A DNA stretch of 52,471 bases from Prevotella sp. (GTDB taxonomy: Bacteria; Bacteroidota; Bacteroidia; Bacteroidales; Bacteroidaceae). The translations under genes and the position numbers were made by a program. How positions within the stretch are numbered: the stretch's first letter is position 1; each line of letters begins with the position of its first letter. Below are positions 9,600 to 17,668 of the stretch, piece after piece. Below the pieces are notes generated by a model that ran no database searches, had not been told where the DNA came from, and saw only the letters and a program-made list of their open reading frames with translations. Location of the stretch: NCBI GenBank assembly GCA_017443345.1, contig JAFSNR010000191.1:1-52471 (forward strand), written 5' to 3'.

Positions 9600-10922
9600 T
9601 TAATTCTTATAGAAAAGGTTATTACTCAGACTCTGGAGGGCACGCTTCTTGTCCTCTTCACGGATCAGGAAGGAGATGTTGTAGTTCGATCCTCCATAGC
9701 TGACCATACGTACGGGCACATCCTTCATAGCGTCGAGGGCCAATGACTCAAAGCCGATATTCGACCAGTCGAGGTCACCTACGACACAGATGATACACAT
9801 GTTGGTATCCACAGTCACCGTACCGTATTTCTTCAGTTCGTCGACAATCTCACCCAGATGTGCAGAGTTGTCGATACTCATGGACACACCGACCTCTGAG
9901 GTACAGATCATGTCGATACTGGTCTGATAGCTCTCGAAGATCTCGAACACCTTGCGCAGGAAACCTGTAGCCAGGAGCATGCGTGAAGACTTGATCTTGA
10001 TGGCTGTAATGTTGTCCTTGGCTGCCACAGCCTTGATCTTACCATATTCAGTGGCATTGCTGATGGTGGTACCCTCAGCATCAGGATCCATCGTGTTCAG
10101 CAGACGAACGGGGATACCAGCATACTTGGCAGGCTGTACACAAGTGGGGTGGAGGATCTTGGCTCCGAAGTAAGCCAACTCAGCAGCCTCCTCGAAGTGC
10201 AACTGGTGAACAGGCTCCGTCTTGTCAACGATACGTGGGTCGTTGTTGTGCATACCGTCGATATCTGTCCAGATCTGGATCTCCTCTGCATTGATGGCAG
10301 CACCCACGAGTGAGGCGGTATAGTCAGAACCTCCACGCAGCAGGTTGTCTACTTCGCCATAGGCATTGCGACAGATGAAGCCCTGAGTTAGATATACTTG
10401 TGCGCCCTCGTTCTCCTCCATCAGTGGTTTTAGCTTTTCCTTGATATAGACGGGATCGGGCTCCGAGTTCTTGTCTGTACGCATGAAGTCGAGTGCATTC
10501 AGCAGTACGGCGTTGATGCCCTGCTCCTTCATGTAGTTTACCACCATGTTGGTGGAGATCATCTCACCCTGGGCTACGATGCTCTTCTCCTCGAATGAGG
10601 TGAACAGTTCCTTGGTGAACGAACGGAGATAGTCGAACTCACCACGCAGGAATTCGCGCGTAGCAGCCTTCGTCTCTTCTTTCTCATACAGTTCGTCAAC
10701 GTGCTTGGCGTATTTCTGCTCCAGACGGTTGATGACCTCATTGGCACCATCGGGATTCTTCTTGTAGAGATAATCTGAGATCTCTACCAGTGAGTTGGTT
10801 GTGCCCGACATTGCTGAGAGCACCACGAATACAGGTTCGCCTGACTTTGTAACCAGTTTGGTTACTTCTTTCATTCTCTGGGGTGTACCGACGGACGTAC
10901 CGCCGAATTTCATCACTTTCAT
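9600..10922 (-). CDS. lysC: Aspartate kinase, monofunctional
   Basis: 440 aa. It phosphorylates L-aspartate, the entry to lysine, threonine and methionine synthesis. The N-terminal MKFGGTSVGTPQRM is the kinase signature; RGGSDYTASLVGAA carries further catalytic residues. Two ACT-type domains occupy about 300-440 (SIDMICTSEVGVSMSID, IICVVGDLDWS), implying allosteric feedback. There is no homoserine dehydrogenase domain. A GTTTAGA-type leader tract precedes the ATG. Confidence 0.94.
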   Translation of the reverse strand: MKVMKFGGTSVGTPQRMKEVTKLVTKSGEPVFVVLSAMSGTTNSLVEISDYLYKKNPDGANEVINRLEQKYAKHVDELYEKEETKAATREFLRGEFDYLRSFTKELFTSFEEKSIVAQGEMISTNMVVNYMKEQGINAVLLNALDFMRTDKNSEPDPVYIKEKLKPLMEENEGAQVYLTQGFICRNAYGEVDNLLRGGSDYTASLVGAAINAEEIQIWTDIDGMHNNDPRIVDKTEPVHQLHFEEAAELAYFGAKILHPTCVQPAKYAGIPVRLLNTMDPDAEGTTISNATEYGKIKAVAAKDNITAIKIKSSRMLLATGFLRKVFEIFESYQTSIDMICTSEVGVSMSIDNSAHLGEIVDELKKYGTVTVDTNMCIICVVGDLDWSNIGFESLALDAMKDVPVRMVSYGGSNYNISFLIREEDKKRALQSLSNNLFYKN

Positions 10923-10955
10923 AATCTTATTTATTTTATATCTTTAAACTCTAAA

Positions 10956-11708
10956 CTAAATCTCTTCTCTTTCAGAGTATCTGACGCGAATCTCATCCGT
11001 ATCAGGCCTGTCATCCACCAGAATCAAGTGATGGAAATCGTTCGTGACATCCTCCATCTTCTCATTCTGACAACGATAGGTGATACTTGGATGTTCACGG
11101 ATCAGTGCCAAGTTATGCGATGACATGACTACAGCCGTTCCTTCGGCAGAGATCTTGAAGAGCAGTTTGATGATCTCCTTGGAGGTCTCAGGGTCGAGAC
11201 TGCCTGTAGGCTCATCAGCCAGAATCAGTTTCGGATGATTCAGGATGGCTCTGGCGATAGCGATACGCTGCTGTTCGCCACCAGAAAGCTCGAAAGGCAT
11301 GCTACTGGGCTTGTCGTCCATCCCTACAGCCTTCAGCACCTGATGGATGCGCTCGTCGATCTCATTGTGCTTCTTCCAGCCAGTAGCCTTGAGCACAAAC
11401 TCCAGATTCTTATAGACCGTACGGTCTGCCAACAATTGGAAATCCTGGAAGACGACTCCCATCTCCCTTCTCAGGGAAGGAATCTCCTTCCTTCGGATAG
11501 TCAGCAGGTCGTGCCCCAGCACCATCGCCTCGTCAGCTTCGTCGACATCGAGCTCGCAGTAGAGCGTTCTCATCAAAGTAGTCTTACCAGAGCCCACACG
11601 TCCTATCAGATAGATGAACTGGCCTTCTTCGACTTGGAAGTTCACGTTCCTCAGCACGCAGATCCCATGTCGCTGGTAAATATTCGCATTCTTATAACTG
11701 ATCAGCAT
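10956..11708 (-). CDS. ftsE: ABC transporter ATPase, FtsE-like
   Basis: 250 aa from the ATG at 11708. The reading frame stays open back to a GTG at 11735 overlapping the hisIE stop, but MLISYKNANIYQRHG is the natural family start and sits after a GTTTAGA leader. Walker A GRVGSGKTT (residues 36-44), signature LSGGEQQR, Walker B LILADEPTGSLD. In Bacteroidetes this FtsE type is usually called the cell-division ABC ATPase pairing with the permease FtsX; no ftsX is adjacent here. ATPase certain, the FtsE role inferred. Confidence 0.75.
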   Translation of the reverse strand: MLISYKNANIYQRHGICVLRNVNFQVEEGQFIYLIGRVGSGKTTLMRTLYCELDVDEADEAMVLGHDLLTIRRKEIPSLRREMGVVFQDFQLLADRTVYKNLEFVLKATGWKKHNEIDERIHQVLKAVGMDDKPSSMPFELSGGEQQRIAIARAILNHPKLILADEPTGSLDPETSKEIIKLLFKISAEGTAVVMSSHNLALIREHPSITYRCQNEKMEDVTNDFHHLILVDDRPDTDEIRVRYSEREEI

Positions 11709-11731
11709 ATTATCTCTAAACTTTAAATATT

Positions 11732-12403
11732 TCACTTCATAAGGCCTTTTGCCTTAAGCTCTCGGCGCTTTTTGTCCCATTCCGGATCATGACGCTTGTG
11801 CAGCTCGTCTGCGACGTCTTCGATGCGCAGTTGCTTACTGGTAAGTAGCACGATGAGGTGGTACAACAGATCACTCGCCTCGTAAACCAAATGCTCTGAG
11901 GTACCGTTCGTAGCCTCGATGACGGTCTCCAAAGCCTCTTCGCCCACCTTTTGGGCTATCTTGTTGATGCCATCCTTAAACAGCTTCGTCGTATAACTTC
12001 CCTCTGGCATCTCCTCATGTCGTTTATCAATAAAATCCTGAAGCTCCTTTAAAAAGAGTAGGGGACTATCCTCAAAATTATTAATTCTAAATTCTTCATT
12101 CTCTTCGCCCCAACAGGTATCCGTTCCTGTATGACAGGTGGGTCCGTCAGGATGAGCTTTTACCAGAAGCGTATCGTTGTCACAGTCGACCTTGATATCC
12201 ACCAGATGGAGGAAATGGCCAGAAGTCTCACCCTTCGTCCACAGACAGTTGCGCGAACGACTCCAGAAGGTCACCTTCTTCGTTTCAATTGTCTTATCGT
12301 ATGCTTCCTGGTTCATATACCCCAGCATCAGCACATTCTTGGTCTTAGCATCCTGCACAATCGCCGGAACCAACCCATTACCTTTTTCAAAATCTATTTT
12401 CAT
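11732..12403 (-). CDS. hisIE: Bifunctional phosphoribosyl-AMP cyclohydrolase / phosphoribosyl-ATP pyrophosphatase
   Basis: 223 aa. Residues 1 to about 100 are HisI (MLGYMNQEAYDKT, FWSRSRNCLWTKGETSG, zinc-site Cys residues in HTGTDTCWGEE); about 115-205 are HisE (EGSYTTKLFKDG, KVGEEALETVIEA, LLYHLIVLL). It performs the second and third steps of histidine synthesis. The linker, about residues 101-112 (ENEEFRINNFE), is encoded by a copy of an A-rich repeat otherwise found in leaders (12074-12100). Leader heptads GTTTAGA precede the ATG at 12403. Confidence 0.94.
   Translation of the reverse strand: MKIDFEKGNGLVPAIVQDAKTKNVLMLGYMNQEAYDKTIETKKVTFWSRSRNCLWTKGETSGHFLHLVDIKVDCDNDTLLVKAHPDGPTCHTGTDTCWGEENEEFRINNFEDSPLLFLKELQDFIDKRHEEMPEGSYTTKLFKDGINKIAQKVGEEALETVIEATNGTSEHLVYEASDLLYHLIVLLTSKQLRIEDVADELHKRHDPEWDKKRRELKAKGLMK
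12074..12100 (-). repeat. A-rich leader-type repeat inside the hisIE linker
   Basis: In sense this reads AATGAAGAATTTAGAATTAA and continues with TAATTTT. The same kind of sequence lies upstream of atpE (24568-24600) and inside hisH (14151-14172). It is in frame and falls exactly between the HisI and HisE domains. Confidence 0.6.
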
Positions 12404-12436
12404 CCTCTAAACTATAAACTCTAAACTTTTCGCTTC

Positions 12437-13195
12437 TTAAACTCTCACATTAATGCCTTCGGCATGAAGGTATGCCTTTAGCTCTGGAATCGGAATCTCT
12501 CCAAAGTGGAACACACTCGCAGCGAGCGCAGCATCACTGTGTCCCTCGATGAACGTATCACGGAAGTGCTCCTTCTTCCCAGCACCACCACTGGCAATGA
12601 TGGGAATCGAGAGGTTGTCTGCCAGTTCGCGCAGTGCCTCGTTGGCATAGCCCTCCTTCACACCATCGTGGTTCATGCTCGTAAAGAGAATCTCACCAGC
12701 GCCACGCTCCTGAGCCTCGTGGGCCCATTCAAAAAGACCTCGCTCCGTGCGCTCACGACCACCTTTCAGATAGCAGTGCCAACCGTCTTCATCCAGACGC
12801 GCATCGATGGCACAGACACATACTTGAGAACCAAAACGACTAGTAATCTCATCGATCAGCTCAGGTCGACGGATGGCTGCACTATTCACGCTCACCTTGT
12901 CGGCTCCTGCATAGAGCAGGCGCTCCACATCGGCGAGTTCGTTCACGCCACCACCAACGGTGAAGGGGATATTGATCTCCTGGGCCACACGTGTCACCAT
13001 CTCTGTAAACGTCTTACGACCTTCGAATGAGGCCGTGATATCGAGAAAGCACAGTTCGTCGGCCCCCTGCTCACTATAGGCTTTGCCCAGTGCTACAGGG
13101 TCACCAGCACTTCGCAGATTCACGAAGTTCGTGCCCTTGACGGTCTCACCGTCCTTCACATCCAGACAAGGTATTATTCTCTTTGCTAAACTCAT
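12437..13195 (-). CDS. hisF: Imidazole glycerol phosphate synthase, cyclase subunit
   Basis: 252 aa from the ATG at 13195 (a GTG lies one codon upstream). HisF forms the imidazole ring from the HisA product with ammonia from HisH. Catalytic aspartates D12 (IPCLDVKDG) and D131 (CAIDARLD) are present, with the phosphate-binding VGGGVNEL and [12 protein letters not shown] loops of the beta/alpha barrel. Its 5' end overlaps the end of hisA by 50 bases, where a leader-type repeat serves both genes. Confidence 0.96.
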   Translation of the reverse strand: MSLAKRIIPCLDVKDGETVKGTNFVNLRSAGDPVALGKAYSEQGADELCFLDITASFEGRKTFTEMVTRVAQEINIPFTVGGGVNELADVERLLYAGADKVSVNSAAIRRPELIDEITSRFGSQVCVCAIDARLDEDGWHCYLKGGRERTERGLFEWAHEAQERGAGEILFTSMNHDGVKEGYANEALRELADNLSIPIIASGGAGKKEHFRDTFIEGHSDAALAASVFHFGEIPIPELKAYLHAEGINVRV

Positions 13196-13913
13196 CACTT
13201 TTCACTTTTAACTTCTCAAGGTTAATGCGACCTTCATATATGGCCTTGCCAAAGACCACCGCAGGTATCCCAGCATCCTCGAGTGCCTTGATATCATCGA
13301 TTGATGACACGCCACCACTCGCTATCAGATGTAGATCTGGGTATCTGTCCAACACGCGTTTATAAAGGTCGATGGCAGGACCTGCGAGTGTTCCGTCTTT
13401 CGAGATCTCCGTACAGAGCACGTTCCTGACGCCTGCATCGATATATTTCTTGAGGAATGGCAGAAGGTCCTCTGTCGAGTCTTCCTTCCATCCGTTGATA
13501 CTGATCTTGCCATTTCTGACGTCTGCACCCAGGATCACTCTATCAGGACCATATTTCTGCAACCACCACATAAACAGCTGTGGCTGTGTAACGGCAATCG
13601 AGCCAATGGTCACCATTTTGGCGCCAGCATTGAAGGCTGCCTCTATGTCTTCCTGGGTTTTGATGCCGCCTCCAAAGTCTACACTCAGTTTGGTTTGGCT
13701 GGTAATCTCTTTCAGTACGGCGTCATTCACGATATGCTTCGACTTCGCACCATCGAGATCAACCACGTGCAGTCGTTTGAATCCGATGCGCTCAAATTCC
13801 TGTGCCATGCCTAGCGGCTTACCATAAACCGTCTTCTGGTCATAGTCGCCCTTCGTCAGTCTCACGCACTGCCCGTTAATGATATCTATCGCAGGAATCA
13901 GTTCTATCTTCAT
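13146..13913 (-). CDS. hisA: Phosphoribosylformimino-AICAR-P isomerase
   Basis: 255 aa from ATG 13913 ([15 protein letters not shown]). The frame is open further upstream to 13946, but that would overlap hisH and add a repeat-derived tail. Half-barrel signatures: [12 protein letters not shown] with D10, [29 protein letters not shown]. The last about 18 residues ([20 protein letters not shown] region) extend beyond the usual end and are read through the leader repeat of hisF. Confidence 0.95.
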   Translation of the reverse strand: MKIELIPAIDIINGQCVRLTKGDYDQKTVYGKPLGMAQEFERIGFKRLHVVDLDGAKSKHIVNDAVLKEITSQTKLSVDFGGGIKTQEDIEAAFNAGAKMVTIGSIAVTQPQLFMWWLQKYGPDRVILGADVRNGKISINGWKEDSTEDLLPFLKKYIDAGVRNVLCTEISKDGTLAGPAIDLYKRVLDRYPDLHLIASGGVSSIDDIKALEDAGIPAVVFGKAIYEGRINLEKLKVKSDEFSKENNTLSGCEGR

Positions 13914-13932
13914 TTTTACCGTTTTTTCCTTT

Positions 13933-14550
13933 TTACCCTTTAACATTCAAAAAATTCCGAAGAATTTTCTCTCCCACTTTTCCACTCTTCTCCGGATGGA
14001 ATTGGCAGGTATAGAAATTATCCTTATGCATCGCAGCAGAATAGGGTAGGATATAATCCGTCACCGCTATCGTCTCAGCGCATATTGGTACATAATACGA
14101 ATGCACGAAATACACATACGGCTCATCTCCCAAACACTCCATCAGCGGGTTAGATTCTCTTAATTCTTCATTTTGCGCAAAGTGCAAAGAGTTCCACCCC
14201 ATGCACGGTACCTTATCCTCATGCCTTTCAGGCTGGAAACGCTTCACCTCTGCATTAAAGATGCCGATACAGTCTGCATCACCTTCTTCAGAATGTTTGC
14301 AGAGCAACTGCTGCCCTACGCAGATACCGAATACGGGCTGCTTCAGGTCGCGGATCACCTCGTCCAGACGGCGTGCCTTCAGATAGTCCATCGCTTCTGC
14401 TGCATGTCCTTGTCCAGGGAAGAGCACACGGTCAGCCGTTTTCAGCTTCTCTGCATCGTCCGTCAGCAAGGGCTCAATCCCCATCCTTCGTAGTGCATTC
14501 ACCACCGAATAGATATTCCCCGCGTTATATTTTACAATTGCAACGTTCAT
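13933..14550 (-). CDS. hisH: Imidazole glycerol phosphate synthase, glutaminase subunit
   Basis: 205 aa. Class I glutamine amidotransferase feeding ammonia to HisF. Catalytic triad C77 (FGICVGQQLL), H185 and E187 (QFHPEKSG). Residues about 126-133 (QNEELRES) look like an extra segment between MGWNSL and the conserved YVYFVHSYY and are encoded by an A-rich repeat copy. A long GTTTANR heptad tract precedes the ATG. Confidence 0.95.
   Translation of the reverse strand: MNVAIVKYNAGNIYSVVNALRRMGIEPLLTDDAEKLKTADRVLFPGQGHAAEAMDYLKARRLDEVIRDLKQPVFGICVGQQLLCKHSEEGDADCIGIFNAEVKRFQPERHEDKVPCMGWNSLHFAQNEELRESNPLMECLGDEPYVYFVHSYYVPICAETIAVTDYILPYSAAMHKDNFYTCQFHPEKSGKVGEKILRNFLNVKG
14151..14172 (-). repeat. 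A-rich leader-type repeat inside hisH
   Basis: Sense AATGAAGAATTAAGAGAATC, in frame, encoding about NEELRES. It resembles the hisIE linker copy and the leader upstream of atpE. Confidence 0.5.
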
Positions 14551-14596
14551 ACTGTAAACTGTAATCCGTAAACTGTAAACAATAAACTCTAAACTA
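14551..14596 (-). repeat. GTTTANR heptad tract, hisH leader
   Basis: Between purU and hisH. In sense it contains GTTTAGA, GTTTATT, GTTTACA, GTTTACG, GATTACA, GTTTACA and ends directly at the hisH ATG. See findings for the other members of the family. Confidence 0.8.
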
Positions 14597-15457
14597 TCAA
14601 CTAAAAATAATGGTTTTATTTTTGTAAGTCAGAATCTTCCTCTGAATATGCTTCGAAACAGCGTGCGAAAGCACAATCTTCTCCAGATCCTTGCCTTTCA
14701 GCACAAGGCTTTCAGGCGTATCCTTATGCGTGATGCGCGTCACGTCCTGTTCGATGATAGGTCCTGCGTCGAGCTCTGCCGTTACATAATGACTCGTTGC
14801 ACCGATAATCTTCACGCCACGTTCGTAGGCCTGATGATATGGCTTCGCACCGATAAAGGCTGGCAGGAACGAATGGTGGATGTTGATGATGTGATGCGGA
14901 TACTCGGCAATCATCTCGTCACTGATAATCTGCATATAGCGTGCCAGTACGATAAACGAGATATCCTCCTTCTTCAGCAGATCCATCTCTGCCTGTTCCA
15001 CCTCGGCCTTATTCGAGTGATCCTTCTTGATGCTCCAGACATAGTAGGGGATACCAAACTGATCGGCCACATAGCGCAGATCTTCGTGGTTTGACACGAT
15101 ACAGGGGATGTCGCAATTAAACTCGCCAGCCTTCCAACGAGCCAGCAGGTCGTAGAGACAGTGACTCATCTTCGAGACGAAGATCGCCATCCTCGGACGC
15201 TTGTCGCTGTAGTAGAGCGAGAATTTCATTTGGTAACGCTGGGCATAGAGCGTGGTGATATAGTCATATAGCTTGTCACGAGGAATCAAGAACCCTTCGA
15301 GCTCCCATTCAATACGCATGAAAAACATACCGTCTACCTTGTCCACATACTGGTCCAGATAGACAATATTACCTTTGTTATCCGTGATAAATTTCGTCAC
15401 TTCCGAGATGATACCCTGCTGATCAGGGCAGTGCAAGAGCAAAATTGCAGTCGTCAT
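14597..15457 (-). CDS. purU: Formyltetrahydrofolate deformylase
   Basis: 286 aa. It hydrolyses 10-formyl-THF to THF and formate, balancing one-carbon pools and supplying formate to purine synthesis. N-terminal ACT domain (LLHCPDQQGIISEVTKFI), then a formyltransferase-fold domain with the catalytic region NIHHSFLPAF and HYVTAELDAGPIIEQD. First gene of the leftward block; linkage to the his genes makes sense because histidine synthesis releases AICAR, a purine intermediate that needs formyl-THF. Confidence 0.94.
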   Translation of the reverse strand: MTTAILLLHCPDQQGIISEVTKFITDNKGNIVYLDQYVDKVDGMFFMRIEWELEGFLIPRDKLYDYITTLYAQRYQMKFSLYYSDKRPRMAIFVSKMSHCLYDLLARWKAGEFNCDIPCIVSNHEDLRYVADQFGIPYYVWSIKKDHSNKAEVEQAEMDLLKKEDISFIVLARYMQIISDEMIAEYPHHIINIHHSFLPAFIGAKPYHQAYERGVKIIGATSHYVTAELDAGPIIEQDVTRITHKDTPESLVLKGKDLEKIVLSHAVSKHIQRKILTYKNKTIIFS

Positions 15458-15505
15458 ATAATAACTCTAAACTTTTAACTATAAATTCTAAACTCTAAAT
15501 TCAAG
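15458..15505 (-). repeat. GTTTANR heptad tract, purU leader
   Basis: Sense strand carries ATTTAGA, GTTTAGA, ATTTATA, GTTTAGA and then TTATTAT before the purU ATG. The transcription start implied by the box at 15509-15516 lies just ahead of it, so the tract would make up the whole 5' leader. Confidence 0.75.
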
Positions 15506-15508
15506 GCG

Positions 15509-15516
15509 CAAAGGTA
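15509..15516 (-). promoter_or_regulatory. -7 box for the purU-his-lys block
   Basis: Minus strand TACCTTTG. A TTTGG lies 12 bases upstream of it, too close for the usual spacing, so the -33 element is uncertain. It is the only good box found upstream of purU. Confidence 0.55.
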
Positions 15517-15980
15517 CAAAAAAAAATCCAAACCATGCTATATTTTCAAGAAATTGTGAATTATAGCTTAATTTCTTAAGAAATTATGCATTTTTATTCA
15601 TCTTAACACCATAAGAAAAGCGCATCTTATGAATTTTGTTCGTAATCTTTGGAAATAGAAGACTTTTGTTGACAATTTTTATTATTCTACTACTCTGCCT
15701 TCAGAATCACTTTAGAACTTTGTCTTAAAGGAAAATATTGCTATCATTAATGCTAGCAATTTTTAGATTTAATAGTCGCAATTATTATCCTTAATGATAG
15801 ATCTTCCGAAGTTTTCTTTCGAAAATTCAAGTGTACAAATTTTTCGGTATCTTTGAAAGTATGTCTCCCCAATGTACACATATTGCTACTCGATTCCCTC
15901 AAATCACGGTTACGGATGGGGCCAGAATATTTGTGATCTGAGGGAAAACGGGGCTCAATAGGCCTGGTTTAAGTTTTTTT
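15517..15980. other. AT-rich intergenic region with inverted repeats
   Basis: No gene seen. It holds an 18-bp perfect palindrome (15569-15586, TAATTTCTTAAGAAATTA), a 10-bp inverted repeat CTATCATTAA/TTAATGATAG (15741-15750 and 15791-15800), a lone TATCTTTG box (15848-15855) without a good -33 element, and a 14-bp stem with one mismatch (15894-15907 with 15933-15946, 25-base loop). The last two could mark a small RNA or leader transcript; evidence is weak. Confidence 0.5.
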
Positions 15981-16015
15981 ACGGAAAAGTTTTGGTCATT
16001 CAAAAACTTTTCCGT
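15981..16015. promoter_or_regulatory. 13-bp perfect inverted repeat overlapping the kinase promoter (candidate operator)
   Basis: ACGGAAAAGTTTT (15981-15993), 9 bases, AAAACTTTTCCGT (16003-16015). It covers the -33 element and the spacer up to the first base of the -7 box, the classic place for a repressor or activator site. No T-run follows on either strand in the right direction, so it does not look like a terminator. Confidence 0.6.
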
Positions 16016-16022
16016 ATCTTTG
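15991..16022 (+). promoter_or_regulatory. Promoter of the histidine kinase operon
   Basis: TTTG (15991-15994), 20 bases, TATCTTTG (16015-16022). A full consensus match. An upstream TTG start of the kinase frame would lie inside this box, which supports the ATG at 16047. Confidence 0.8.
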
Positions 16023-16046
16023 TACCCAAGTAAATTTCAACCTAAA

Positions 16047-17633
16047 ATGAAGTCGAGGTTATACGTTCTGATTCTGCTACTAGCAACTCTTGCCTTAGGG
16101 GCAAGGGCGGATAATCTCGGCTATACGAAAGAACACCCTCTGAAATTTGCGATTGACCTGGATTATCCTCCTATGGAGTTTGTTGACGATAATGGTAAAC
16201 CCAGTGGCTTCGACGTGGAGTTTACTGAGATACTGATGGAACGTCTGAATATCCCATTCACCTATGCACCCAATACTTGGGAGAATGTGGCCGATGATAT
16301 TCTTAAGAGTAGGGTTGACTTGGGCATGATGGTCTATTCGCCCTATCGGAAGCATATCACGAACTACTCAGAGGCGGTGTTCCGTCTCTATTACCAGTTG
16401 GTTAGTCGAAAGGGGCATGAGAACAAGGAAGGTCTGCGTAATGTGGAGGGAAAGACCTATGCCTTTATGAAATCGCAGCCCGTTATTGATACCTTGACAG
16501 CAGGTGGGGCTACTTGTGTACTGATTAAAGACCTGAAGAAAGCTCTCTATGAGTTGTCGAAAGGACAATACGACGGGGTGATCTGTTATCGTTATCAGGC
16601 CCGTTATCTGATTGAAACTTACCACTTGGGGAATCTTGTTCCGCAGGATCTGACACTGATGCCTCGCGAATATTGTTACGTGAGTCATGACAAACGCCTG
16701 ATCGAGGCCATCAACCAGGAGTTGGAAAAGATGGAAAAGGAGGGCGTGATCGATGATGTCTATGGTGAGGTTCGCTCGAAATTCGGTGATTTTGTGATTC
16801 CTGCGTGGATATGGGCCTTGATCGCTTTTATTATCATCGCATCGCTAGGTGCCATAATCATCCAGCAGAACAGGAGTCGTAAACGCGTGGAAAAGGAAAT
16901 GAGACGTGCTCAGGAGAATGAGCAGCGTGCGCTGAAGAGCGAGGAACTGAAGGATATCTTCCTCAATAACGTCAGTCACGCCTTGCGAACGCCTCTCAAC
17001 GCCATTATCGGATTCTCAGACTTGATGATGGAGACACCTCCAGAAGAGATGAAGGAGGATGAACGTCAGCAACTGCTCGGACTGATCAACTCGAATGGTC
17101 TGCAGTTGTTGCATCTGATCAATGAACTTCTGTCGCTCAGCAATATCGAGGGTAATGAGAAGTTGTTCAACCACCAGGTGACAGACATCGATCACGAGAT
17201 GGATAGCTATGCATCCGAGATTCGTCTGCAGCTGACAGAGGGTGTGACGTTGGAGGTGGAAGAACCAGCAGGAGGTATTCGTGCACTGACTGATCCGAAT
17301 ATGTTGCGTATGGTGATCATGCACCTGCTTGAAAATGCCCAACAGCATACCAAGAAGGGTAAGATCACGCTGACCTACTATGTGAAGGAAGGTGGTATCT
17401 ATACGGAGGTGAGAGACACAGGTGATGGTCTGCCCGAAGATCTGAAGGAGAATATCTTTGCCTTGCTCTCAGACAAGCATACCTACACCCAGGAGAATAC
17501 GCCTGGATTAGGTCTGAGTATCTGTAAGGCGATAATAGATAAGTCGGGTGGTAAGATTGGCGCCCGAGACAATGATATAGACGGACGAGGAAGTATCTTC
17601 TGGGTATGGATGCCGTCGGAGATTCTGAATTAA
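16047..17633 (+). CDS. Sensor histidine kinase with periplasmic solute-binding (SBP_bac_3) domain
   Basis: 528 aa from ATG 16047. Signal peptide about 1-22, solute-binding domain about 32-245 (FAIDLDYPPMEFVDDNGKPS, GVIDDVYGE), membrane segment about 254-272, coiled coil, then HisKA with phospho-acceptor H311 (NNVSHALRTPLNAII), and an HATPase domain (LLENAQQH, VRDTGDGLPE, TPGLGLSIC). The sensor half resembles amino-acid binding proteins. H+1 is Ala instead of the usual Glu/Asp, which may affect phosphotransfer. No response regulator is next to it, so it is an orphan kinase. It leads an operon with nhaD, pfkA and a CYTH gene. Confidence 0.88.
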   Translation: MKSRLYVLILLLATLALGARADNLGYTKEHPLKFAIDLDYPPMEFVDDNGKPSGFDVEFTEILMERLNIPFTYAPNTWENVADDILKSRVDLGMMVYSPYRKHITNYSEAVFRLYYQLVSRKGHENKEGLRNVEGKTYAFMKSQPVIDTLTAGGATCVLIKDLKKALYELSKGQYDGVICYRYQARYLIETYHLGNLVPQDLTLMPREYCYVSHDKRLIEAINQELEKMEKEGVIDDVYGEVRSKFGDFVIPAWIWALIAFIIIASLGAIIIQQNRSRKRVEKEMRRAQENEQRALKSEELKDIFLNNVSHALRTPLNAIIGFSDLMMETPPEEMKEDERQQLLGLINSNGLQLLHLINELLSLSNIEGNEKLFNHQVTDIDHEMDSYASEIRLQLTEGVTLEVEEPAGGIRALTDPNMLRMVIMHLLENAQQHTKKGKITLTYYVKEGGIYTEVRDTGDGLPEDLKENIFALLSDKHTYTQENTPGLGLSICKAIIDKSGGKIGARDNDIDGRGSIFWVWMPSEILN

Positions 17634-17668
17634 GAATGAAAAAATTGTAGCTTATAGTTTAGAGATAT

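Noticed and set aside
11709-11735. GTG start of the FtsE-like gene overlapping hisIE
   Set aside because: The nine extra residues are encoded by the heptad leader; MLISYKN is the better start.
16020-16046. Upstream TTG start for the histidine kinase
   Set aside because: It lies inside the -7 box; the ATG at 16047 begins a proper signal peptide.
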